Numbered from the stretch's first letter, positions 1 to 5,226 are shown. The stretch is DNA of 5,484 bases from an uncultured Actinomycetes bacterium (GCA_903928615.1 CAIYRJ010000174.1:1-5484), one strand, 5' to 3'. Notes: generated by a model from the letters alone, not told the origin. Made by a program: numbers and translations.

Positions 1-2
1 CC

Positions 3-449
3 GATCTCTCGCCCGCCGCGCGGGCGCTCGCTCAGCCGCGGCTCGCAGCCGCGTGGGTGGCGGGCGGCCACGTCGCCGGCGCGCAGCAGCAGTTGGTGCT
101 CGCCGCTGCCCGTGATGGCGGCCGCGTGGCCCCGCTCGTGGCGCTCGTCGACCATGCGGGCCAAGGCCCCATGCTGAGGGACGCCTTCTTCCTCCCCGAC
201 ATGGTGCCGGGGCGGCTGGATCGCGAGGTGCTGCGACCCATGGCCGCAGCGGGCATGCGCGCGGCCCCGGTGGCGCCCGGCCACGCCCTCGGCTCGGTGT
301 CGGCCGCCCTCGACACCGCGCTCGCCGACGGGAGGCGCATCCCGTCCGAGGCCCATCAGTCGGTCATCACCCGCATGCGGCGCCTGCAGGGGGCCTGCGG
401 GGGGTCATGCGCCGACCCGTCGGCCGGGACCGGACCGGTAGTGGGGTAG
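3..449 (+). CDS. Hypothetical protein, 3' end (5' truncated by window edge)
   Basis: An open frame runs from the window edge to a TAG at 447-449, giving about 148 visible residues, so the true start probably lies upstream. A GTG at 57 is in frame, but coding continues above it. Third codon positions are strongly G/C, as in the other genes here, which supports this frame over the antisense one. I do not recognise the family. Visible traits are an Ala/Leu-rich helical start with AQQQLVLAAA, a core around VDHAGQGPMLRDAFFLPDM that looks like a short beta strand followed by a conserved-looking turn, and an Arg-rich segment (SVITRMRRLQ). It ends in a flexible Gly/Cys/Pro tail containing CGGSC. No signal peptide or membrane segment is visible in this portion. 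The next gene starts nine bases after the stop, but a promoter-like hexamer overlaps the stop codon, so the two need not share a transcript. Confidence 0.6.
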   Translation, partial: DLSPAARALAQPRLAAAWVAGGHVAGAQQQLVLAAARDGGRVAPLVALVDHAGQGPMLRDAFFLPDMVPGRLDREVLRPMAAAGMRAAPVAPGHALGSVSAALDTALADGRRIPSEAHQSVITRMRRLQGACGGSCADPSAGTGPVVG

Positions 450-452
450 AAT
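447..452 (+). promoter_or_regulatory. Predicted -10 element (TAGAAT) for a leaderless transcript of the 459 gene
   Basis: TAGAAT fits the TANNNT consensus of housekeeping sigma-factor -10 elements. It ends six bases before the ATG at 459, so transcription would be expected to begin at or next to the start codon. Its first three bases are the TAG stop of the upstream gene. No convincing -35 hexamer is visible. The same hexamer-N6-start layout recurs upstream of the genes at 760, 1903 and 4256 (minus). Confidence 0.55.
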
Positions 453-458
453 GACGGT

Positions 459-713
459 ATGTCAGATGCTCTTCCGCCCGATCTTGAGTCCGCTCTCGCC
501 ACGATCGATCCCGCCATGAAGGACAAGCTGGTCGAGGCGCTCGAACCCGTGCTCCCCGACCTGGGGCCCCGCGAGGTCGCCGTGCTGCTGCGGCTGGTGA
601 ACGGCATCAGGGATGGTGCATCGGTGCCGGAGCTCAACGCGTTCGTCCGGCTGCTGCCGGTCACCGTGAGTCGGGTGGTGCAGCCGGTCATCGAGCCGGC
701 CGAGGTCAACTAG
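459..713 (+). CDS. Small helical hypothetical protein (84 aa)
   Basis: I do not recognise this protein. It has 84 residues, is acidic at the N-terminus (MSDALPPDLESALATIDPAM), and contains no cysteine. Its pattern of hydrophobic residues spaced three or four apart suggests four or five short amphipathic helices, roughly at residues 8-15, 19-33, 37-50, 55-66 and 68-79. There is no signal peptide and no segment hydrophobic enough to be a membrane span, so it is probably cytoplasmic. The ATG at 459 is chosen because a TANNNT hexamer ends six bases upstream, matching the other starts here. No strong Shine-Dalgarno is present; a GGGG run at 443-446 is too far away. Codon use resembles that of its neighbours. 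It could be a small adaptor or DNA-binding helical bundle, but nothing in the sequence decides this. Confidence 0.65.
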   Translation: MSDALPPDLESALATIDPAMKDKLVEALEPVLPDLGPREVAVLLRLVNGIRDGASVPELNAFVRLLPVTVSRVVQPVIEPAEVN

Positions 714-747
714 CACCAATCCCGCCCTGCCCGGCCCCGAGGTGGGA

Positions 748-753
748 TACCGT
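748..753 (+). promoter_or_regulatory. Predicted -10 element (TACCGT) for a leaderless transcript of the sugar dehydrogenase gene
   Basis: TACCGT matches TANNNT and ends six bases before the ATG at 760. It lies in the 46-nt gap after the stop at 711-713. The identical hexamer with identical spacing sits upstream of the minus-strand gene at 4256. No clear -35 element is visible in the gap. The placement favours the ATG at 760 over the in-frame GTG at 742, which lies upstream of the hexamer. Confidence 0.55.
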
Positions 754-759
754 CGGGAC

Positions 760-1893
760 ATGAGCCGGAACGGCATCACCATCGCCGCAGGAGCGGCCCT
801 CGCCGTGATCGCCACGGCATCCGCGTCGTCGGCCATGGGGCTCGGCCTGCAGCCCGTGGGGTCGGGATTCGATGGGGCCCTCGGGGTGGTGCAGGCGCCC
901 GGTGAGTCGCGCCTGCTCGTGGTGGAGCGCCGGGGCACCGTCCGACCCATCGGCCGCAACGGGAAGCCCGGTGCGCCGTGGCTGGACATCCGCGATCGCG
1001 TCGGGTCGGAGGGCTTCGAGCAGGGGCTGCTCGGCGTTGCCTTCGCCCCCGATTTCCCCAGGTCGGGCCGCTTCTACGTCAACTACACCGACCGTCGCGG
1101 CGACACCCGCGTGGTGGAGTTCCGCGCGAAGCCCGGCGCTCGCACGGTGTCCCCGCGCACGGCGCGCGTGGTGCTGTCGCAGGATCAGCCCTACCCCAAC
1201 CACAACGGGGGCGACCTGGCCTTCGGGCCCGACGGCATGCTCTACGTGGGGCTGGGTGACGGCGGCAGCAGCGGCGACCCCGGCAACCGGGCGCAGAACC
1301 TCGGCACCCTGCTCGGCAAGATCCTCCGCATCGATCCGTCCAAGCGCGCATCGGGCCGCGGCTACGCGATCCCGGCCGGCAACCCCTTCGTCGGCCGGGC
1401 GGGGGCGCGACCGGAGATCTGGGCCTACGGGCTCCGCAACCCCTGGCGCATCAGCTTCGACCGCTCCACGGGCGACCTCTGGATCGGCGACGTCGGCCAG
1501 AACGATCTCGAGGAGATCGACGTGGCGCGCGCGGGCCAGTCGGGGCTCGACTACGGCTGGAACAAGCGCGAGGGCACCGACGACTTCCGGGGCGGATCCC
1601 GTGGCGCCCGCGAGACCGCTCCGGTGGCCCAGTACCGGCACGACGATGGCAACTGCTCGGTGACGGGCGGCTACGTGGTGCGGGGGCCGGGCGCGCCGTC
1701 GCTGGCCGGCAAGTACGTGTACGCAGACTGGTGCAGCGGGCAGGCGTGGGCCGTCGATGCCAAGGCGCCGGGGACCCCCGAGGACATCACCGCCCGGCTC
1801 GGGCGCATCGCCGGCGTCACCTCCTTCGGCGAGGACCGCGCGGGCAATGTGTACGTGGTCACCAACAAGCAGGTGCGTCGCATCACCGGGTAA
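760..1893 (+). CDS. Exported PQQ-dependent glucose/sorbosone dehydrogenase family protein
   Basis: This 377-residue six-bladed beta-propeller protein belongs to the GSDH family, whose characterised members (soluble glucose dehydrogenase, aldose sugar dehydrogenase YliI) oxidise sugars with pyrroloquinoline quinone outside the cytoplasmic membrane. An N-terminal Sec-type signal (Arg3, hydrophobic residues 6-20, Ala/Ser-rich region, possible cleavage near Ala25) implies export. Family motifs appear in order: EQGLLGVAFAPDF (87-99), PNHNGGDLAFGPDGMLYVGL (146-165) with His148 at the catalytic-base position, GDGGSSGDP (166-174), LLGKILRIDP (184-193), PEIWAYGLRNPWR (218-230) with the Arg226-Asn227 pair, GDLWIGDVGQ (238-247), and SFGEDRAGNVYV (355-366). 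Cys299 and Cys325 may form a disulphide. The length matches the shorter aldose-dehydrogenase branch. ATG 760 is preferred to GTG 742 because of the -10 spacing. PQQ binding and substrate are inferred; some relatives may lack PQQ. Confidence 0.88.
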   Translation: MSRNGITIAAGAALAVIATASASSAMGLGLQPVGSGFDGALGVVQAPGESRLLVVERRGTVRPIGRNGKPGAPWLDIRDRVGSEGFEQGLLGVAFAPDFPRSGRFYVNYTDRRGDTRVVEFRAKPGARTVSPRTARVVLSQDQPYPNHNGGDLAFGPDGMLYVGLGDGGSSGDPGNRAQNLGTLLGKILRIDPSKRASGRGYAIPAGNPFVGRAGARPEIWAYGLRNPWRISFDRSTGDLWIGDVGQNDLEEIDVARAGQSGLDYGWNKREGTDDFRGGSRGARETAPVAQYRHDDGNCSVTGGYVVRGPGAPSLAGKYVYADWCSGQAWAVDAKAPGTPEDITARLGRIAGVTSFGEDRAGNVYVVTNKQVRRITG

Positions 1894-1896
1894 TCT
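1891..1896 (+). promoter_or_regulatory. Predicted -10 element (TAATCT) for a leaderless transcript of the FAD oxidoreductase gene
   Basis: TAATCT fits TANNNT and ends six bases before the ATG at 1903. Its first three bases are the TAA stop codon of the sugar dehydrogenase. No Shine-Dalgarno lies between the hexamer and the start. The element suggests the FAD enzyme can be transcribed on its own, although read-through from the dehydrogenase gene is also possible because the gap is only nine bases. Confidence 0.5.
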
Positions 1897-1902
1897 CCGG
1901 TG

Positions 1903-3471
1903 ATGGAGACACCCCCCTCCCACGGCACCCCCGTCACGCGCCGCACCCTGCTGCTGGGCGCGGCCGCCGCAGCCGGGGCCGTGGCCCTTCCGTCGTGGTC
2001 CATCGCCGCCGCCCGGCGCGCGTCGGGCGATTCGCGCCTCGTGCGCGAGCTTCGCGCCATGACCCGCGGCCCCCTTGTGACGCGGGCCGACGCCACCCTC
2101 GGCATCGCGGCTCAGATATTCAACCCGCGCTTCGACGGCCGCCGGCCGCTCGCGGTGCTCTATGCGGCGGACGAGCGGGACGTTCAGCAGGCCGTGCGCT
2201 GGGCCGCCCGCAACGACGTGCTCATCACCGCGCGCGCCGGGGGCCACTCGTACCAGGGCTACTCCACGGTGAACGACGGCCTCATCGTCGACCTCACCAA
2301 CCTCGCGCAGGTGGTCCCCAAGTCAGGTCGCGTGCCGTATGCGCGCATCGGCGGCGGCGCCGCGCTGGGGGTCACCTACCACGAGCTCGCGCCGCAGGGG
2401 CTCACGATCCCCGGCGGCACGTGCCCCACGGTGTCGGTGGGCGGCCTGGCCCAGGGCGGCGGCCTCGGCTGGGTGGCACGCAAGTGGGGAACGCTCGCCG
2501 ACAACGTCCTGGGCCTCCGCATCGTCACTGCCGACGGCCGGGTGCGCGAGGCCGGGCCGCGCGGCGAGCGCGACCTCTACTGGGCCTGCCGCGGGGGCGG
2601 GGGCGGCAACTTCGGAATCATCACGGCGTACGACATCGCGGTGCATCCCGCCGAGCCCGCCATGCACTTCGTGCTCACCTTCCCGTGGGCGGACTGCCCG
2701 GACGTCATCCTCGCCTGGCAGGACTGGTGCTGGCAGGCCGACGACGGCCTGTTCAGCCTGTGCACGTCCATCACCAACGCGAACGGCGCCAACCCCATCT
2801 GCGAGGTGTCGGGGCAGTTCATCGGCAGCCAGGCCCAGCTCGAGGCCACCCTCGCCCCGCTGCTCGCCAGGGTCACCCCCAGCAGCCGCTCGATCACCCC
2901 GGCCTCGTACGCCTCGCTCATCCAGTACTGGGCGCAGTGCACGGCGCAGGCCGCGGAGCAGTGCGCGCGCCAGCAGGCGAACCCCAATGGGCAGATCACG
3001 CGCACCGCGCACTGGGGGAAGTCCGACTACGTGAAGGCCAGCACGTCGTTCAGCCGCGCGGGCGCCGAGGTGATCCGCGACTACGTGATGGAGCGCCAGG
3101 CGCAGGGCCCCGCCATGGGAACCGGCATGATGATCCTCGACTCCTACGGTGGCGCCATCAATCGCGTGCCGGCCACCTCGACGGCCTTCGCCCATCGCGA
3201 CATGCGCTTCTCGATGCAGTACGAGGCCTACTGGCCCCAGCCCCAGTTGCAGGAGCCCGCGGTGCAGTGGCTGCGCCGGTTCGAGAAGGCGCTGGCCCCC
3301 CATGTGTGCGGCCAGAAGTACGTCAACTACATCGACTCCGACCAGCGGGACCGCCCGCAGGTGTACTACGGCCGCAACCTCGACCGGCTCATCGACACCC
3401 GCCGCCGATTCGATCCCGACGAGGTCTTCCGCTTCCGCCAGGCGATCCCGCTCAGGCGCCCGCGGGCCTGA
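1903..3471 (+). CDS. Tat-exported berberine-bridge-type FAD-dependent oxidoreductase, predicted bicovalent flavin
   Basis: This 522-residue protein is of the VAO/PCMH flavoprotein superfamily with a C-terminal berberine-bridge (BBE) domain; characterised members oxidise oligosaccharides, alcohols or alkaloids. The N-terminus carries a twin-arginine signal (VTRRTLLLG, Arg13-Arg14, then an Ala-rich hydrophobic stretch to about residue 30), consistent with export after flavin loading. The FAD domain shows ARAGGHSYQGYS (110-121), where His115 is the expected 8-alpha-histidyl link, and GTCPTVSVGG (172-181), where Cys174 is the expected 6-S-cysteinyl link. GGGLGW (185-190) and GGGGGNFGI (231-239) follow. 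The BBE C-terminus has YVNYID (473-478) and YYGRNLDRL (488-496) ending near FDPDEVFRFRQAIPL. Val177, three residues after the flavin cysteine, occupies the position known to gate oxygen access in plant relatives. GTG 1900 is an alternative start, but ATG 1903 fits the -10 spacing. Substrate unknown. Confidence 0.88.
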   Translation: METPPSHGTPVTRRTLLLGAAAAAGAVALPSWSIAAARRASGDSRLVRELRAMTRGPLVTRADATLGIAAQIFNPRFDGRRPLAVLYAADERDVQQAVRWAARNDVLITARAGGHSYQGYSTVNDGLIVDLTNLAQVVPKSGRVPYARIGGGAALGVTYHELAPQGLTIPGGTCPTVSVGGLAQGGGLGWVARKWGTLADNVLGLRIVTADGRVREAGPRGERDLYWACRGGGGGNFGIITAYDIAVHPAEPAMHFVLTFPWADCPDVILAWQDWCWQADDGLFSLCTSITNANGANPICEVSGQFIGSQAQLEATLAPLLARVTPSSRSITPASYASLIQYWAQCTAQAAEQCARQQANPNGQITRTAHWGKSDYVKASTSFSRAGAEVIRDYVMERQAQGPAMGTGMMILDSYGGAINRVPATSTAFAHRDMRFSMQYEAYWPQPQLQEPAVQWLRRFEKALAPHVCGQKYVNYIDSDQRDRPQVYYGRNLDRLIDTRRRFDPDEVFRFRQAIPLRRPRA

Positions 3472-3972
3472 TCACCAGCCGAGTGTCCCCTCGCCGCCCT
3501 TGAACGGGCCCACCACGTCGGGGGTGATCCACCCGCCGTAGAAGCCGCCGGGCTGGGGAACCGCGGCCTGGCCGTCCACCGTGCACTCCACGGCACCCGG
3601 GTAGAACGCGATGTGGCCGGCGATGGGCGCGAAGGCGGGGACCGGCGTGCGGTAGCGCCACGCCGCCCGCGGCACCACGATCTCGTCCACCGCCACGTCG
3701 AGGTAGTCGGCCTGGCCCTTCCACTCGCAGATGGTGCGCCCGGGAACCTGCCTCAGGTGCTGCATGGCGATGTCGTCGGGCGGCAGGTACCACGATGGCG
3801 CGTGGCTGGTCTCCATCACCCGCCACGCGCGATGGGTGTCGGCCAGCACCACGTCGCCCAGCTGCACCACCACGTGCCGGTCACTGCGCTCCAGGCGGGG
3901 TGGGCGGGGGTAGTCCCACACCGACTCCTGCCCGGGGCCGACGGGATCGGGGTCGGGCCACGGCAGCCTCAT
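3472..3972 (-). CDS. DUF427 domain-containing protein
   Basis: This 166-residue protein is recognised as DUF427 from a long run of family motifs: LADTHRAWRVMETSHAP (43-59), a tyrosine-leucine-proline segment WYLPPDDI (61-68), CEWKGQADY (82-90), AGHIAFYPG (118-126), and PQPGGFYGGWITPDVVGPFKG (139-159) ending in GTLGW. The biochemical role of DUF427 is not established; it is a compact mostly-beta domain found widely in actinobacteria, fungi and others. No signal peptide or membrane segment is seen, so it is probably cytoplasmic. It is the second gene of a minus-strand pair: its ATG overlaps the TGA of the upstream gene as ATGA (3969-3972), which indicates translational coupling. A GGTGGGA sequence just upstream could act as ribosome binding site. 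Its stop codon directly abuts the stop of the convergent FAD oxidoreductase gene. Confidence 0.9.
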   Translation of the reverse strand: MRLPWPDPDPVGPGQESVWDYPRPPRLERSDRHVVVQLGDVVLADTHRAWRVMETSHAPSWYLPPDDIAMQHLRQVPGRTICEWKGQADYLDVAVDEIVVPRAAWRYRTPVPAFAPIAGHIAFYPGAVECTVDGQAAVPQPGGFYGGWITPDVVGPFKGGEGTLGW

Positions 3973-4256
3973 GAGTCCCACCCGGCCAGGAGCGCGTCCA
4001 CGATTCCCCGCACGCGGTCCACGTCGCCGGCATCCGCGGCGTCGCGCAGCGCCACGAGCATCTCGGGCGGAGCCGCCATCAGGGCCTCCGCGCCGGCACT
4101 GCTCCATCGCACCAGCGCGTGATGCACCACGTCGTCCACCGGCAGTCCGAGCTCGCCGGCCAGCACCGCGATGCCCGGCATGGGGTCGGTCAGCCTCGAC
4201 GCGGCCACCTCGGCGCGGAACCTGCCCCCGGGGTCAAAGGTCTCGGGATCGCTCAC
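3969..4256 (-). CDS. Hypothetical protein (95 aa), first gene of the DUF427 operon
   Basis: This 95-residue protein starts with a GTG at 4256, chosen because a TACCGT hexamer ends six bases upstream. I do not recognise the family with confidence. It has a polar N-terminus (MSDPETFDPGGRFRAEVAAS) and then mostly predicted helix: TDPMPGIAVLAGELG (23-37), VDDVVHHALVRWSSAGAEAL (40-59) and a C-terminal helix pair around MLVALRDAADAGDVDRVRGI (66-85) ending in LLAGWDS. There are no cysteines and no export signal. A His-His pair (45-46) and Trp51 may be conserved landmarks for a search. Its TGA overlaps the ATG of the DUF427 gene by four bases, so the two are almost certainly cotranslated and may be functionally linked. 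It is divergent from hemQ across 41 bp. Confidence 0.72.
   Translation of the reverse strand: MSDPETFDPGGRFRAEVAASRLTDPMPGIAVLAGELGLPVDDVVHHALVRWSSAGAEALMAAPPEMLVALRDAADAGDVDRVRGIVDALLAGWDS
3976..3982 (-). promoter_or_regulatory. Shine-Dalgarno-like sequence for the DUF427 gene
   Basis: On the minus strand GGTGGGA lies three bases before the ATG at 3972. The spacing is short, so its use is uncertain, but it is the only purine-rich ribosome-binding-like site among the internal gene starts of this window. That contrasts with the leaderless-looking starts of the other genes and fits an internal operon gene. Confidence 0.35.
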
Positions 4257-4262
4257 ACGGTC

Positions 4263-4268
4263 ACGGTA
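4263..4268 (-). promoter_or_regulatory. Predicted -10 element (TACCGT, minus strand) for the 95-aa/DUF427 operon
   Basis: Read on the minus strand, TACCGT (4268 down to 4263) is followed by six bases and then the GTG at 4256. A possible weak -35 (GTGACG, 4293-4288) lies 19 bases further upstream. It overlaps a tandem copy of the 6-mer CACGGT (plus strand 4256-4261 and 4262-4267). Confidence 0.55.
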
Positions 4269-4284
4269 GCGGGCGGGGCTGCGC

Positions 4285-4290
4285 TAGCGT
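4285..4290 (+). promoter_or_regulatory. Predicted -10 element (TAGCGT) for leaderless hemQ transcript
   Basis: TAGCGT ends seven bases before the GTG at 4298, one base further than in the other four cases. The intervening bases are CACCCCC, which offer no Shine-Dalgarno. The hexamer overlaps an 8-bp palindrome, CGCTAGCG (4282-4289), which might be an operator half or coincidence. It lies only 16 bp from the opposing -10 of the minus-strand operon, so the two promoters would be expected to interfere. Confidence 0.5.
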
Positions 4291-4297
4291 CACCCCC

Positions 4298-5068
4298 GTG
4301 AGTTCCCCGCACGAACCCGTGGTGCCCAGCAGCGGCTGGGGCGTGGCGCACCTCATGCTGAGGGCGCGTCCCGACGACGGCACCGGGCTGCCCATCCAGG
4401 CCGCGCTCCGCGCCTTCACCGAGGCCGCGCCCGAGAACCAGGTGCGCGCCTTCTCGGTGCTGGGCGGGCGCGCCGACTTCGGCGTCATGCTGGTGGCCCC
4501 GAACCTGCACGACCTCGACGTCGCGGTGAAGGGCGTCACCGCCGGCCCCGTGGACGTGGTCTACACGTACCTCTCGGTCACGGAGGAGAGCGAGTACCGC
4601 GCCACCGAGGACGACGAGCGCGCGCGGCTCATGGAGCTCGGCGAGGACGACGTGGAAGGCAAGCTCGCGGAGTGGAACGAGCGCATCGCCCACTACCGCG
4701 AGATGCGCGTGCACCCCGATCTGCCGGTGCGCAAGCTCCTGTGCTTCTACCCCATGAGCAAGCGCCGCGAGGGCGACGACAACTGGTACGCCCTGTCGTT
4801 CGACGAGCGCAAGGCCCTGATGATGGGCCACGGCACGCTCGGCCGGAAGTTCGCGGGGCGCGTGACCCAGCTCATCACCGGCTCCACGGGACTTGACGAT
4901 TGGGAGTGGGGGGTCACGCTGTTCAGCGATGACCTCGCCGCGCTCAAGGAGATCGTCTACGAGATGCGCTTCGACGAGGTGTCCACCCGGTTCGGCGAAT
5001 TCGGGCCGTTCTTCGTCGGGCTCATCATGGATCCCGCTGACGTGCTGGAGCGCTCCGGCCTGAAGTAG
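4298..5068 (+). CDS. hemQ: Coproheme decarboxylase HemQ/ChdC (chlorite dismutase-like family)
   Basis: HemQ converts iron-coproporphyrin III to haem b by two peroxide-dependent oxidative decarboxylations, the final step of the coproporphyrin-dependent pathway, in the cytoplasm. The 256-residue product fits the family length. The diagnostic C-terminal half is present: FYPMSKRR (150-157), NWYALSFDERKALMMGHG (162-179), RVTQLITGSTGLDDWEWGVT (188-207), and EMRFDEVSTRFGEFGPFFVG (222-241). Relative to the known Listeria and Geobacillus enzymes the spacing puts the catalytic tyrosine at Tyr151, the proximal haem ligand at His178, the distal glutamine at Gln191, propionate-contacting arginines at Arg137 and Arg183, and the serine at Ser229. 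GTG 4298 is chosen over the long upstream extension because it begins the family-like N-terminus (SGWGVAHLMLR) and has a TANNNT hexamer upstream. No other haem gene is in view. Divergent from the DUF427 operon. Confidence 0.93.
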   Translation: MSSPHEPVVPSSGWGVAHLMLRARPDDGTGLPIQAALRAFTEAAPENQVRAFSVLGGRADFGVMLVAPNLHDLDVAVKGVTAGPVDVVYTYLSVTEESEYRATEDDERARLMELGEDDVEGKLAEWNERIAHYREMRVHPDLPVRKLLCFYPMSKRREGDDNWYALSFDERKALMMGHGTLGRKFAGRVTQLITGSTGLDDWEWGVTLFSDDLAALKEIVYEMRFDEVSTRFGEFGPFFVGLIMDPADVLERSGLK

Positions 5069-5077
5069 CGCGCTGAC

Positions 5078-5196
5078 GCGCCCGGCGGGTGATGGGCCCC
5101 GCGGGCTCCTCGGCGAAACGGGATCGGCATTTGCGGGGGCCGCAAATGCAGGATCCCCGGCTCGGACGCCCGCGCAGCCCATCTCCCGCCGGGCGC
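5078..5196. repeat. 119-nt nested inverted repeat (extended hairpin) between convergent genes
   Basis: Collinear arms pair toward one centre: 5078-5089 with 5185-5196 (12 bp, perfect), 5091-5097 with 5177-5183 (7 bp), 5100-5106 with 5168-5174 (7 bp), 5107-5109 with 5164-5166 (3 bp), 5120-5125 with 5152-5157 (6 bp) and 5127-5136 with 5140-5149 (10 bp, GCATTTGCGG arm) around a GGG loop. That is about 45 pairs in 119 nt, interrupted only by small mismatches and one larger internal loop. It starts ten bases after the hemQ stop and ends 52 bases before the fructosamine-kinase stop, so a bidirectional terminator is possible, but there is no T-run on either strand. A palindromic mobile unit or structured RNA are alternatives. 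No clear target-site duplication is visible at the edges. Confidence 0.8.
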
Positions 5197-5226
5197 CCCA
5201 CCATGCGCCGCTTGCCTCCAACCACT

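Noticed and set aside
451..519. ATG at 451 as an alternative small gene start
   Set aside because: It is in a different frame from the 459 gene and hits a stop after about two dozen codons, with no supporting signal.
742..759. GTG at 742 as the start of the sugar dehydrogenase
   Set aside because: It adds six residues ahead of the signal peptide and would place the TACCGT hexamer inside the coding region; ATG 760 fits the start pattern of the neighbours.
1900..1902. GTG at 1900 as the start of the FAD oxidoreductase
   Set aside because: It would leave only three bases after the TAATCT hexamer; the adjacent ATG at 1903 gives the six-base spacing seen elsewhere. The difference is one residue.
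706..2247. A 513-codon open frame on the minus strand
   Set aside because: It lies antisense to the sugar dehydrogenase and the start of the FAD enzyme, both with full family motifs. Its product is an Ala/Gly/Arg/His-rich composition typical of antisense shadows in GC-rich DNA.
2323..3303. A 326-codon minus-strand frame
   Set aside because: Antisense to the BBE-type gene, with biased composition and no recognisable domain.
3453..3470. Small hairpin with CAGGC and GCCTG arms at the end of the FAD oxidoreductase gene, as a terminator
   Set aside because: The stem is only five pairs plus a bulge and two pairs, there is no T-run, and it lies in coding sequence; this is common by chance in GC-rich DNA.
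1731..3503. A 590-codon plus-strand frame overlapping the FAD oxidoreductase
   Set aside because: It is out of frame with the well-supported BBE-type gene and its translation is Arg/His/Pro-rich low complexity without recognisable motifs.
3971..4297. In-frame upstream extension of hemQ to an earlier start
   Set aside because: It would overlap the minus-strand 95-aa gene completely, is Arg/Pro-rich and unlike HemQ. The GTG at 4298 gives a normal family length and has a promoter-like hexamer.
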